A stretch of DNA of 64,000 bases from Magnetococcales bacterium (GTDB lineage Bacteria; Pseudomonadota; Magnetococcia; Magnetococcales; Magnetaquicoccaceae): assembly GCA_011089965.1 (NCBI GenBank), contig JAANAU010000008.1:43948-107947 (forward strand), written 5' to 3'. This document shows, one piece after another, positions 10,249 through 19,306 of the stretch. Position 1 is the first letter of the stretch. Each line of letters opens with the position of its first letter. The position numbers were made by a program, and so were the translations under genes. A model generated the notes under the pieces. The model saw nothing but the letters and a program-made list of their open reading frames with translations. It was not told the origin of the DNA and did no database searches.

Positions 10249-12822
10249 TCACCAATCCTCTATTTCCAAAGCATGCACAAGCTGCATCAAAGCTGTTTGT
10301 GCCTGAACAAAATCAAAATGATCCAATGCCTGACCAAGAGTGATCCTGGCCTCGGCAGCAGCCCCGGACATTGCAGGCAAAGCTTGCCATGCTTCCAAAG
10401 CACCAAAATCATTGGCCTGTATCGCATCCGCCAAAACACGCAACTGGGCAACGACCTGCTGCAAATCAATTTCACCAGCATCCGGTGGTGCCATCAATAC
10501 GGTATTTTCCGGCAAGGCAGCAATGCCGTCCAGTAGTTTCTGCATCTCTTCGGTAAAGCATGTCAACCGCTCAGAGTACTGCTCCTGTTGACCCTGCTTC
10601 AACGCACTCTCCAGATCACGCGCAGCAACATGCACCCCCATGGCCCCAATGTTGCCCGCCATGCCCTTGATCGAATGAATCCAATGCAACCCCTCTGACC
10701 TGGTTTGCGGCGCATCGTCAGCCATGATTTTCGCCAAAGTGACCGACGCCTCTGCATGGTGAGTGCGAAATTCTCTCAAAAGCTGTTCCAGCAAAGACCA
10801 GTTGCCGTTCAAACGCTCCATGGCTGCCGCAAGATCGATACCCGCCACCTGTGCAGGGGGACGGGGTTGGTCAACGACATTGACCTCTGCGCATGGCTCT
10901 CGTGGCGGTGCTGTGGGACCGATCCCCTCCCGGGGCCGGATCCAGTGGATCAAGGCGGCATACAGTTGCTGCTTGTCAATCGGTTTGGTCAGATGATCAT
11001 TCAACCCGTGCGCCAAAGAGATCTCACGATCCCCGCTCATGGCATGCGCAGTCATGGCAACAATCGGCAAATGGGTCAACCTGGGATCCTGACGCATGGC
11101 GCGCGTGGCCGCATAACCATCCATGAGCGGCATTTGCAAATCCATCAACACCAGATCAAAAGAGTCCCGCAGTGCAGCCTGCAACGCCTCTTGACCATTT
11201 TCCGCAACCGTTACCTCCAGATTCAAAGCCTTCAATATTTCAACTGCGACCAGTTGATTGATGGGGTTGTCCTCGGCCAACAGGATGCGTGCCCCCCCCA
11301 CCCGGCCACGCACATCCTCCGGCTCAATCGGTTCGATCTTGCTGCGTACCGCCATGACGGCGCTGGCCGGGGCAGGCTTGAAACAGGCGGTGAACCGAAA
11401 CGTGCTGCCATGCCCCAGACGGCTCTCCACCCAAATCCGTCCGTCCATCATGGCCACCAAACGCTTGCAAATGGCCAACCCCAAACCGGTCCCGCCAAAT
11501 TGACGGGTGGTCGATCCGTCCGCCTGAGTGAAGGCATTGAAAAGCCTGTGCATTTGTTCCTCACTCAAACCGACGCCACTGTCCTGAACGGCAAATTCCA
11601 ATACCACCCGATCCGGATCCACCTCACGGGTGGTGATGATCAAAGCCACACGACCACTGCCGGCATGGGTGAACTTGAGAGCATTGCCAATCAAATTCAA
11701 TAACACCTGCTCCAAACGCAAGGCATCCCCCAACAAGGCATGAGGGTAGCCGTCCGGATTGGCCAAATCCAAAATGATCTTTTTTTCTGCGGCCTGGGTG
11801 ATGAACAGATCACCCATATGCTCGATCACCTCATCCAGTTTGAAGGGGAGCTGTTCCAGATCCAGCTTGCCTGCCTCGATCTTGGAAAAGTCTAAAATGT
11901 CATTCAAAATGCGCAGCAGAGCACGTGATGAACCGGCAATCTTGTTCAAAAACGATTTGGGACGCTCCTCCAACGGCATCTGCAACGCCAGATCGGTCAG
12001 ACCAATGATGGCATTCATGGGCGTACGGATCTCATGACTCATGTTGGCCAGAAATTCCGATTTGGCACGGGTGGCCTGCTCCAGAGCTGCCCGCTCCCTG
12101 GCCAGATCCTTGGCCATTTGACGAATGGTGCGCGCCAGTTGACCGATCTCATCCTCCGAATGGATCTCAATGGGCGTATCGAAATGACTTTGACCAATGG
12201 CGCTGGCCGCACTGCGCAACGCCTCGATTGGCATGGTGATCACCCGTTGCAGACGCCACGCCAGAAAAAAGGTGAGTGACAGCGTGACGGTCAGGATCAT
12301 CACGATCATCATGGCACTGAGCAGGATCGCTTCCTGCAATTGGTCCAGATGTGCATGGATCAGAATCGATCCGAGCAACTCGCCATCCAAGAGGATCGGC
12401 TGACGCAGAATGAGTTCCCCGTTCTCAAAGTAGAACGTCTCTTCGGTGGGTTGTCCCGGCGGCAGCATGTCTGCTGCCGGGCGGTGATCGTTGCGGTTGA
12501 AGATGGCAAAAAGTTGTCCTTTCGGCGTGAAGATCGCTGCCCCTTTGATGTCAGGGTTGGTCTCCAGGGCACTCAAGGTGCGTGTGGCGGTCTCCGGGTC
12601 GTTGAAAGCCAATGCAGCCCGGCTGTTGAAGGCAATGATTTCGGTTTGGGTCTTGACATTGTTGGCCAGGGTGTCTCGTTCCTGGAAATATTCAATAGTC
12701 GTAAAGGAAATGGATGCCAAAAACAGCGTGACCCCGGACAACAAGGTCATGATCAGCATCAGCTTCTTGCGGATCGACAGATCCTTGAAGCGCACGATCC
12801 AGGCTTTGTTACTTGACAACAT
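10249..12822 (-). CDS. Hybrid sensor histidine kinase with receiver and Hpt domains
   Basis: An 857-residue BarA-like inner-membrane kinase. Two transmembrane segments (about residues 22-44 and 165-190) flank a periplasmic sensor region, followed by HAMP. The HisKA motif is [14 protein letters not shown] with the phospho-His; the ATPase has [15 protein letters not shown] and [10 protein letters not shown]. The receiver has [10 protein letters not shown] and [15 protein letters not shown], and the C-terminal Hpt has [12 protein letters not shown]. The ATG at 12822 follows AGGTGG and overlaps the yfiR-like stop by 14 bp. Phosphate flow His-Asp-His suggests a further receiver; the neighbouring REC-cyclase is a candidate. 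Confidence 0.94.
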   Translation of the reverse strand: MLSSNKAWIVRFKDLSIRKKLMLIMTLLSGVTLFLASISFTTIEYFQERDTLANNVKTQTEIIAFNSRAALAFNDPETATRTLSALETNPDIKGAAIFTPKGQLFAIFNRNDHRPAADMLPPGQPTEETFYFENGELILRQPILLDGELLGSILIHAHLDQLQEAILLSAMMIVMILTVTLSLTFFLAWRLQRVITMPIEALRSAASAIGQSHFDTPIEIHSEDEIGQLARTIRQMAKDLARERAALEQATRAKSEFLANMSHEIRTPMNAIIGLTDLALQMPLEERPKSFLNKIAGSSRALLRILNDILDFSKIEAGKLDLEQLPFKLDEVIEHMGDLFITQAAEKKIILDLANPDGYPHALLGDALRLEQVLLNLIGNALKFTHAGSGRVALIITTREVDPDRVVLEFAVQDSGVGLSEEQMHRLFNAFTQADGSTTRQFGGTGLGLAICKRLVAMMDGRIWVESRLGHGSTFRFTACFKPAPASAVMAVRSKIEPIEPEDVRGRVGGARILLAEDNPINQLVAVEILKALNLEVTVAENGQEALQAALRDSFDLVLMDLQMPLMDGYAATRAMRQDPRLTHLPIVAMTAHAMSGDREISLAHGLNDHLTKPIDKQQLYAALIHWIRPREGIGPTAPPREPCAEVNVVDQPRPPAQVAGIDLAAAMERLNGNWSLLEQLLREFRTHHAEASVTLAKIMADDAPQTRSEGLHWIHSIKGMAGNIGAMGVHVAARDLESALKQGQQEQYSERLTCFTEEMQKLLDGIAALPENTVLMAPPDAGEIDLQQVVAQLRVLADAIQANDFGALEAWQALPAMSGAAAEARITLGQALDHFDFVQAQTALMQLVHALEIEDW

Positions 12823-13357
12823 GACCCACCTGCAAAAGTGTGGCATGAATTTTCAAACCGGCCTGCAATGCAGTCTCTTGATGGATGATGAAACGTAAAG
12901 TATCGTTTATTCGCACGAATTGAATCATGCCGCCCTCTTTGGCGAACTCTTGCAGATCGCTGACCGTCAAGATCGGTTTGTTGTGGATCGCGGCCAGCAG
13001 GGCCGGGATGCGCTCCTGTTCGGACTGGGTGACAAAGAGCAGGTGACAGCCGGTGACCGCGTGCAGTGTTTCGGGATGGCGGATGGCAATGGGGTGGGTG
13101 CCGACGCTTTTTTGGGCCAGGGCGCCCAGGATCGGTCCCAGGGAGTTCTGTCCCATGATGCAGAGCTGAAAGGGATCTTTTTCGTGGGCGAACGCAGAAG
13201 AGGGCCAGGTGACGAATTTGGTGAAATTATAGAGATAGGCCCCCTTGACCTGGGCTTCGGAGGGGGACTCGGCGCGGGCCACACCTGTCTCAACTGCCAG
13301 CAGGAGCGGCAGAAGCAGGGCCATCCATTGCCAACCCATTGACAGGAAGCGGTTCAT
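12809..13357 (-). CDS. YfiR-family (DUF4154) periplasmic protein
   Basis: A 182-residue protein with a signal peptide ending near ARAESPSEA. The family core is QVKGAYLYNFTKFVTWPSSA, FQLCIMGQNSLGP, CHLLFVTQSEQ and ILTVSDLQEFAKEGGMIQFV, ending with a hydrophobic RFIIHQETALQAGLKI. In Pseudomonas YfiR is a periplasmic repressor of the cyclase YfiN; in many genomes the family sits between TonB receptors and histidine kinases, as here. It starts 6 bp after the receptor stop and overlaps the kinase start, so the three form one operon. Confidence 0.92.
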   Translation of the reverse strand: MNRFLSMGWQWMALLLPLLLAVETGVARAESPSEAQVKGAYLYNFTKFVTWPSSAFAHEKDPFQLCIMGQNSLGPILGALAQKSVGTHPIAIRHPETLHAVTGCHLLFVTQSEQERIPALLAAIHNKPILTVSDLQEFAKEGGMIQFVRINDTLRFIIHQETALQAGLKIHATLLQVGHVVK

Positions 13358-13363
13358 GAGATT

Positions 13364-15337
13364 TCAGAAGCTCCAATCCATGGTGGCCAGAAAGGCGCGT
13401 GACACTTCGCTGGTCGGTACGCTGGTGCCTGTGAACTCCGGATGACGCGCATCCAGGAGGTTTTGGGCTGCAAGAGAGACGTTCCAGCCTGGGGTTGGAC
13501 GCCATCCCAACCGCAGATCCAGACGGGTGTAGGACGGGATTTGTTGCGTGACGCTGGTCAGGCGATCCACGTGATACAGCGCGCCGTCCAGTTGCAGATC
13601 ATACGGCAGATCCAGATACGCGTGCAATTGCCATTGATGCCGGGGCGCATTGTTGGCCGTGTCCACGGTGGCGATATCGGTACTCCCGTTCACCAGATCG
13701 ATGTTCATCTTGAACCAGGTGTGACTGGCTGTGAGCTTCCAGGAGTCGTTGACCTGCCACTCCAGGGCGCTTTCCAGACCGTAGCTGGCGGCGCGCGCCA
13801 GATTGCCATAGCTTTGCGGGAAAGTGGGCAGAGGCGGCGGCGGGAGAGGGGGTTGTTGCTCAAAGGTGGTCACATGGTCGTAGCGGTTGTAGAAACCGGT
13901 CAACTCGAAAGACAATTCGGGTTTGATCTGGGCGCGGTAGCCCAGTTCATGGGCGTGCAGGGTTTCGGAACGAGAGTCCGGATTGCCGGTCAGGGAGATG
14001 ATGCCGACAGGAGGATTGGGGGGCAGCGGAAAGGGGGAGATGACCCCGATATCCGCATCCACCCGTGCCGGAGAACGGATGGCCCGTGACATGGCCGCCC
14101 ACAGGGCGTGGTTGTCGGCCACGCGCCAGAGCAGTCGGGCATTGGGTTGCCACTCGACCCCGGTATAATCGTTATGTTCGACCTTGGTGCCGACCGTCAG
14201 GGTCCATTGGGGATTGAACGTGATCTCATCTTGCAGAAACAGGCTGAAATAGTGATCCTGGCGGGAGGGATGGTTCCAGCGGACAATGGGATTGCTCTCC
14301 AGTTCCATGGTGGTCATCCGGTAGCCCACACCCCACAACAGCGCGTGCTGGTCGTGACGGAAGGCGTATTGCCAATCCAGGTCATAGATGCTGGTCTGTT
14401 CAAAGGCCGAATCCACGTTGCGGTCATAAAAGAGCTGCAACGACCAGTTGCTGGTATCCGAAAGGGTGCGGGTCCAGCGGGTGAGCAGATTGCCACCGCT
14501 GCGGTCTCCGGTCAGGGTTGCGTAGTTTTCATGGATTCCGAACAGATCCCCTTGCAGGCTGACCTCGTCACGTGTGTTGGGACGCCAGTCGGTGCGGAAA
14601 CCGGCGCGTTGGCTGTGCCAGTTGTCCCGGGCGCCGGTGCCGTTGGCCAGCTCCAGATCGTTGTGGGTGAAGCCTCGGGCGTAGATGCGATAATCCAGAT
14701 TTTCTCCGATCTGGCCGCCGTGGCGCATGTTTCCTTGCAGGGCGTCCGTGGTTCCGACCCCTGCTGCCAGGAGGTTCCCCTGGGTCTGGGAGGCTTTTTT
14801 GGTGATGATGTTGATCACCCCGTTGACCGCATTGGCACCCCACATGGTGGCTCCGGGTCCACGGATCACTTCGATCCGTTCAATATCGGCCAACGGATAG
14901 TCCTGGATGTTCCAGAACACCCCGGCAAACAGCGGGGTGTAGAGGGTGCGGCCATCCATCAGCACCAGGAGTTTGTTGGAGTATTGGGCATTGAAGCCAC
15001 GGGTGCTGATCGCCCAGGTGCTGGCATTGATGCGCGCCACATTCATGCCTGGCACCAGACGCAACAGCTCCGGCAGTGAGGTCAGACCGGAACGGCGGAT
15101 CTGTTCGGCATCGATCACCGTGACGGCTGCCGTGGTATCCACCAGTTTCTGCTCGCGGCGTGCCACCGAGGTGAGACGGATCTCGGCCAGATCCTTGAAC
15201 TCCATGTTCAAGAGTTGTTCCATCTGGAGTTGACTCTGTGGATCGTTGCTGCTCCAACCCGGGGTTGGCAACAGCAGCAGCGCCAAACCGCTGAGGAGCA
15301 TGGAGCGATGGGCAGAGTGGGAAGCAGAGGAGTTCAT
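13364..15337 (-). CDS. TonB-dependent outer-membrane receptor
   Basis: A 657-residue protein with signal peptide (LSGLALLLLPTPGWS), a plug domain (TAAVTVIDAEQIRRSGLTS, LVPGMNVARI, VIRGPGATMWGANAVNGVIN) and a beta-barrel ending in the terminal aromatic ATMDWSF. The pre-plug SVARREQKLVDT is typical of the subclass found next to YfiR-like proteins and kinases. It imports, or senses, an unknown ligand using TonB energy. It is the first gene of the receptor-YfiR-kinase operon and is divergent from tkt, with 148 bp between the two starts. Confidence 0.95.
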   Translation of the reverse strand: MNSSASHSAHRSMLLSGLALLLLPTPGWSSNDPQSQLQMEQLLNMEFKDLAEIRLTSVARREQKLVDTTAAVTVIDAEQIRRSGLTSLPELLRLVPGMNVARINASTWAISTRGFNAQYSNKLLVLMDGRTLYTPLFAGVFWNIQDYPLADIERIEVIRGPGATMWGANAVNGVINIITKKASQTQGNLLAAGVGTTDALQGNMRHGGQIGENLDYRIYARGFTHNDLELANGTGARDNWHSQRAGFRTDWRPNTRDEVSLQGDLFGIHENYATLTGDRSGGNLLTRWTRTLSDTSNWSLQLFYDRNVDSAFEQTSIYDLDWQYAFRHDQHALLWGVGYRMTTMELESNPIVRWNHPSRQDHYFSLFLQDEITFNPQWTLTVGTKVEHNDYTGVEWQPNARLLWRVADNHALWAAMSRAIRSPARVDADIGVISPFPLPPNPPVGIISLTGNPDSRSETLHAHELGYRAQIKPELSFELTGFYNRYDHVTTFEQQPPLPPPPLPTFPQSYGNLARAASYGLESALEWQVNDSWKLTASHTWFKMNIDLVNGSTDIATVDTANNAPRHQWQLHAYLDLPYDLQLDGALYHVDRLTSVTQQIPSYTRLDLRLGWRPTPGWNVSLAAQNLLDARHPEFTGTSVPTSEVSRAFLATMDWSF

Positions 15338-15485
15338 GGATCCCTCAAGAGCGGTAACGTGGACGGTTTCGTTGGCGGGTTTTTCATGTTACAAACGGTT
15401 GCGTGTGTATCCAAATCACATCACATGCAATATATCGGCAGGTTGCCAGAATTTCCACGATTTCTTATTATGTTAGGGTCTGTTT

Positions 15486-17453
15486 ATGAATCTTGACCTG
15501 GATGCTTTGTGTGTCACCACGCTGCGCATGTTGGCTGTGGACATGGTGGAACAGGCCAATTCCGGCCATCCCGGTTTGCCATTGGGTGCGGCACCCATGG
15601 CGCATGTTTTGTGGAGTCGTTTTCTGCGTCATGACCCGGCTGATCCGCGCTGGCCGGATCGGGATCGGTTCATTCTGTCTGCCGGGCATGGTTCGGCTTT
15701 GTTGTATGCCTTGTTGCACATGTCCGGTTATGATCTGCCGCTGGAGGAGTTGAAGCGTTTCCGGCAGTTGGGCAGTCGCACCCCCGGTCATCCGGAACAC
15801 GGTTTGACTCCGGGTGTGGAGTGTTCCACCGGTCCATTGGGGCAGGGGTTGGCCATGGGGGTGGGCATGGCCTGGGCTGAGCGTCTGTTGGCGGAGCGTT
15901 TCAATCGTCCGGGCGAGTCGGCGTTGGTGGATCATCATGTGTATGTCCTGGCTTCGGATGGGGATCTGATGGAGGGTGTGGTGGCAGAGGCCGCTTCGTT
16001 GGCCGGTCATCAGGGGTTGGGTAAGCTGGTGGTGTTGTATGATGACAACCACATCTCCATTGAAGGCAGCACGGAGTTGACCTTTACCGAGGATGTGGAG
16101 GCCCGTTTCCGCGCTTATGGGTGGCACACTTTGGCGGTTGAGGATGGGGAGGATCTGGAGGCCATTGCCCATGCCATTGAGGCGGGACGGGCGGAAACCG
16201 GGCGTCCTTCCCTGATTCGGGTGCGTACACGTATCGGGCATGGTTCGCCGTTGGCCGGTTCGGCGGCTGTGCATGGTGCGCCGTTGGGTGCGGAGCGTCT
16301 GGCGGCCACGCGCGTTTTTTATCACTGGCCCAACGAGTCGTTCCATGTGCCTGAGGCTGTACAGCATTATCGTGTGGGTGTGATCGAGCGGGGGTTGGAG
16401 TGGTCTCATGCCTGGGCTGCCCAGTTGGCGGCCATTGAAGCGGCGGATCCGGTACGGGTGGCGCAATTCCGCGAGGCATTGGCCGGGATTCTGCCTGACG
16501 GTTGGGATGAGTCGTTGGCGCGTTTGGATTTTGGTCAGAAACCTGTGGCCACGCGTGTGGCATCGGGTATGGCGATCCATGCTTTGGCCGGGGGAATTCC
16601 GGCTTTGATCGGTGGTTCTGCGGATCTGGCCCCTTCCAACAACACCCACATTCAGAATGGTGGGGTGCGCAACATGCATTTCGGGGTGCGGGAGCATGCC
16701 ATGGCGGCCATTGTCAACGGCATGGCTTTGCATGGGGGTTGGATCCCTTTCTGTGCCACTTTTCTGGTTTTTTCCGATTACATGCGCGGGGCCATGCGGT
16801 TGTCGGCCTTGATGGAGACCCGGGTGATTTATGTGCTCACTCACGACAGCATTGCCGTTGGCGAGGATGGACCCACCCATCAACCGGTGGAGCAGTTGGC
16901 TGGTTTGCGTGCCTTGCCGGGTTTGACGGTGTTGCGGCCTGCGGATGCGCATGAGACCGTGGCGGCCTGGCGTTTGGCTGTGAGTGCGCGCGGACCAACG
17001 GCTTTGATTCTTTCCCGTCAGAATTTGCCGATTCTGCCCGTCAATCCCGAAGGGGTGGCGCGTGGTGCTTATGTGGTGGACGGTTGTTCCGGTGAGCCGG
17101 AGTTGGTGTTGTTGGCCAGTGGCAGTGAGGTTTCCTTGGCCATGCAGGTCAAGGTTCGGTTGCAATCCTTGGGACATGAGGCCATTCGGGTGGTTTCCAT
17201 GCCCTCTTGGGAGTTGTTTGCCGTTCAATCTGCCGAGTATCGGATGTCGGTATTGGGATCCGGGTTGCGGTTGGCCATGGAGGCTGGTTCATCGTTGGGG
17301 TGGCATCGGTGGGTGGGTGATCAGGGGGTGGTGGTGGCTGTGGATCGGTTCGGGGTATCGGCTCCAGGCGGGCGGGCCATGGATGTGGTGGGTTTGAGTG
17401 TTGAGGCGGTTGTGGCCAAGGTGATGGAGTTGATTTCAGAGAGCAATCAATAA
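15486..17453 (+). CDS. tkt: Transketolase
   Basis: A 655-residue thiamine-diphosphate enzyme of the pentose phosphate and Calvin pathways. It begins [20 protein letters not shown] and has the N-terminal [25 protein letters not shown] and GDGDLMEG-type site [10 protein letters not shown] with metal ligand in [10 protein letters not shown]. The pyrimidine domain has FGVREHAM and [20 protein letters not shown]. The C-terminal domain has [12 protein letters not shown]. The length is normal. It is a single gene, convergent with the secreted protein gene at 17775, with repeat copy 4 in between. Confidence 0.97.
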   Translation: MNLDLDALCVTTLRMLAVDMVEQANSGHPGLPLGAAPMAHVLWSRFLRHDPADPRWPDRDRFILSAGHGSALLYALLHMSGYDLPLEELKRFRQLGSRTPGHPEHGLTPGVECSTGPLGQGLAMGVGMAWAERLLAERFNRPGESALVDHHVYVLASDGDLMEGVVAEAASLAGHQGLGKLVVLYDDNHISIEGSTELTFTEDVEARFRAYGWHTLAVEDGEDLEAIAHAIEAGRAETGRPSLIRVRTRIGHGSPLAGSAAVHGAPLGAERLAATRVFYHWPNESFHVPEAVQHYRVGVIERGLEWSHAWAAQLAAIEAADPVRVAQFREALAGILPDGWDESLARLDFGQKPVATRVASGMAIHALAGGIPALIGGSADLAPSNNTHIQNGGVRNMHFGVREHAMAAIVNGMALHGGWIPFCATFLVFSDYMRGAMRLSALMETRVIYVLTHDSIAVGEDGPTHQPVEQLAGLRALPGLTVLRPADAHETVAAWRLAVSARGPTALILSRQNLPILPVNPEGVARGAYVVDGCSGEPELVLLASGSEVSLAMQVKVRLQSLGHEAIRVVSMPSWELFAVQSAEYRMSVLGSGLRLAMEAGSSLGWHRWVGDQGVVVAVDRFGVSAPGGRAMDVVGLSVEAVVAKVMELISESNQ

Positions 17454-17494
17454 TCATCAGGATCAGGATTGGGATCAGGATTGGGATCAGGATC

Positions 17495-17702
17495 AGGGGT
17501 CCAGGGGGGTTACCCCCCTGGTGGGGTCCAGGGGTGAAACCCCTGGGACTTTAATCTTTTAAACCAAAACCATTTTGGAATTTGTTTTGTTGGGGCGTTG
17601 CCCCAAACCCCACCAAGGGCTTTGCCCTTGGATCCCACCAGGGGCCATTGGCCCCTGGACCCCCTTGACATCAACGACGCATCCCGAAATGGGTGCGGTT
17701 TA
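17495..17702 (+). repeat. Palindromic repeat copy 4 (B, C, B', D)
   Basis: The B module (AGGGGTCCAGGGGGG with its two stems) runs into module C (AAACCAAAACCATTTTGGAA), then B' (TTGGGGCGTTGCCCCAA, CCAAGGGCTTTGCCCTTGG, CCAGGGGCCATTGGCCCCTGG stems) and module D (ACGACGCATCCCGAAATGGG). B and B' face each other, so the outer parts form a large inverted repeat. It is preceded by a short GGATCAGGATT direct repeat at about 17458-17493. It lies between convergent genes. Confidence 0.88.
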
Positions 17703-17731
17703 AAATTGTTTTTTAAATCTGTCATGGGATG

Positions 17732-17762
17732 CCATGCGCGCAGAGGAGGTCTGCGCGCATGG
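17732..17762. terminator. GC-rich stem-loop between convergent genes
   Basis: A perfect 13-bp stem, CCATGCGCGCAGA pairing with TCTGCGCGCATGG around a five-base loop, lies 13 bp after the end of the leftward secreted-protein gene. There is no strong T-run on either side, so it may act as a stabilising or bidirectional terminator hairpin. Confidence 0.6.
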
Positions 17763-17774
17763 GGTATTACGGGA

Positions 17775-18149
17775 TTACTTGCACTTGTTGAAATCCGGAC
17801 GGTCACCGGCGCAGAAATTGGTGCCTTTGGGATCGGCAGCACCGGCATCGTTGAAGCCGCCAACCAGGGCCGCACCCTTGAATTTGGCATAGATCATTTT
17901 GGCTTTGGTGATATCCGTGCGATCATTCGGGCAGGCTTTTTTGGCTGCTTCGATGCAGGCTTCCTGGGTGGTGGCGGCATTGTCCTTGTCGCACATCTGC
18001 TTGCCGTCGCATTTGGCATAGGAGGTGGCTTCCTGACCCGTACACGCCACGCGGTGATAGGTGATGACGCAGTCTGCTGCGGCCATGGCGCTGCCGGCAA
18101 AACCGAGGACAGCCAGGATCAAAGGCAGGGAGAAAGCGGCTTTCTTCAT
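17775..18149 (-). CDS. Secreted cysteine-rich protein of unknown function
   Basis: A 124-residue protein. The start MKKAAFSLPL at 18149 follows AAGGAG; a 24-residue upstream extension is rejected. The signal peptide ends at SAMAAADC. The mature part has eight Cys (DC, VAC, KC, MC, two EAC/KAC, FC, KCK), an even number that could form four disulfides in the periplasm. It ends KGTNFCAGDRPDFNKCK. No family was recognised. It is a lone gene, flanked by repeat copy 4 and the divergent parDE pair. Confidence 0.75.
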   Translation of the reverse strand: MKKAAFSLPLILAVLGFAGSAMAAADCVITYHRVACTGQEATSYAKCDGKQMCDKDNAATTQEACIEAAKKACPNDRTDITKAKMIYAKFKGAALVGGFNDAGAADPKGTNFCAGDRPDFNKCK

Positions 18150-18499
18150 GTCGAACTCCTTGGACGGATACAGGTGTGATTGGATGTTGTTTATTTTGGA
18201 ATATACCGGAGAGAGTCGCAAGGGCAGGCGTGGTTTCGTTAAAAATTTTTTATCTCTCGTTCATGAAGTGTTAACCGGATGTGTCGAGTGGGGATGGCAC
18301 GATCCAGCCACGACATATTCCATGATCTTTCAATCTTGCTGGTACGATAGACAGTGACTACCACAGGCAGCAGTCCCTTTGATTTGTCAGGCAAAAAAAC
18401 CTGCATAATCAATGATGGATCAGGAAATCTGAATGTGCTTGTCTGCTACAGCGGTATGGATTACAATCTATCAATCTTTGACATACGAGGATCCATGCC
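18150..18499. other. Divergent intergenic region upstream of parDE
   Basis: 350 bp between the divergent secreted-protein gene and parD. It should hold both promoters, but I see no convincing ORF. TTTGACATACGAGGATCC just before parD gives a ribosome-binding GAGG; no clear palindromic operator was picked out by eye. Confidence 0.4.
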
Positions 18500-18751
18500 A
18501 TGGCGACAAATGTCCATCTCACAGCGGAACTTGAAAATTTTGCCCGCTCCTGCGTTGACAGCGGACAGTTCAACAGCGTTAGCGAGGTTGTTCGCAGTGC
18601 CTTGAGGATGCTGCAAGAAAAAGATCAGCGTCGTATACGCTTTAACGCCATGTTGGATGCTGTCCGCCTTGAAGCAGAACGGGAGGGTGTATACGAAGCA
18701 GCCGATGTGCTTGAGGAAATGGATAGGATCATCGAGCAGTGCCCTCCATGA
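18500..18751 (+). CDS. parD: ParD-type antitoxin
   Basis: An 83-residue ribbon-helix-helix protein: MATNVHLTAELENFARSCVD, then GQFNSVSEVVRSALRML. The C-terminal half is charged and helical, as expected for the part that wraps the ParE toxin. The stop overlaps the parE start codon (ATGA at 18748-18751), giving translational coupling. As in other parDE pairs, the antitoxin is expected to repress its own promoter. Confidence 0.93.
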   Translation: MATNVHLTAELENFARSCVDSGQFNSVSEVVRSALRMLQEKDQRRIRFNAMLDAVRLEAEREGVYEAADVLEEMDRIIEQCPP

Positions 18752-19053
18752 AACCTGCTCAATTATCTCCTCAAGCGCGCCGGGACGTATTGGATGCCGC
18801 ACGATGGATTATGAACGATCATCCAAGTGCAGCCCGTGCTTTCCGTGCCGCCATCGACAAGGCGACCATCTTTCTTGGAGAGCATCCACGCGCTGGGCGG
18901 GAGTGTCTTGAATGGATCCCGGCTCCTGCGCGTTTTTTGTCCCTGACCGGTTTTCCGTACATCGTGGTCTATGACTCTGCGTCCACACCACCCTTGATCC
19001 TTCGGGTTCTGCACGGAGCGCGCAATTTACCGGAACTGCTGGACGATCTGTAA
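18748..19053 (+). CDS. parE: ParE/RelE-superfamily toxin
   Basis: A 101-residue toxin starting MKPAQLSPQARRDVLDAARW. It has the ParE core HPSAARAFRAAIDKA, HPRAGREC and the C-terminal FPYIVVYDS followed by LRVLHGARN, the usual hydrophobic strand with a conserved Arg. ParE toxins inhibit gyrase; RelE relatives cleave mRNA, and which applies here cannot be read from sequence. The ATG at 18748 overlaps the parD stop; the GTG at 18739 is less likely. Confidence 0.92.
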   Translation: MKPAQLSPQARRDVLDAARWIMNDHPSAARAFRAAIDKATIFLGEHPRAGRECLEWIPAPARFLSLTGFPYIVVYDSASTPPLILRVLHGARNLPELLDDL

Positions 19054-19101
19054 AACATTCATCGTGTCTTGCCAAACGACGGCACTGGTCCGACTGTTCT
19101 T

Positions 19102-19254
19102 GAACCGCACCCATGACGGGATGCGTCGTTTATATCAAAGGGATCCAGGGGCGAGAGCCACCCAAGAAAAAAATGACATATTCCAAAATGGTTTTGGTTT
19201 GAAACATTAAAATCCTGGGGGATGAATCCCCCAGACCCCCTCTTTTTTTTCAAT
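19102..19254 (+). repeat. Palindromic repeat copy 5 (D, partial B, C, A)
   Basis: The copy begins with module D, GAACCGCACCCATGACGGG then ATGCGTCG, followed by a shortened B (GGGATCCAGGGGCGAG), module C inverted (ATTCCAAAATGGTTTTGG) and module A inverted (CTGGGGGATGAATCCCCCAG, ACCCCCTC, T-run). This gives the module order D-B-C-A. It lies between convergent parE and pnp, and the T-run faces the parE direction. Confidence 0.85.
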
Positions 19255-19285
19255 CCTGGGGAAGGCCGTGCTTCCCTCCCCCAGG
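19255..19285 (-). terminator. Possible pnp terminator hairpin
   Basis: CCTGGGGGAGGG and CCTTCCCCAGG (minus-strand sense) can form an imperfect stem shortly after the pnp stop. No T-run follows on the minus strand, so its role as a terminator is uncertain. Confidence 0.4.
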
Positions 19286-19306
19286 CGGATATCCCCGATC
19301 CCCGGA

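Noticed and set aside
17510..17890. 126-codon ORF across repeat copy 4
   Set aside because: It is made of the repeat modules read in frame (QGFHPWTPPGG-like end) and lies opposite a supported gene.
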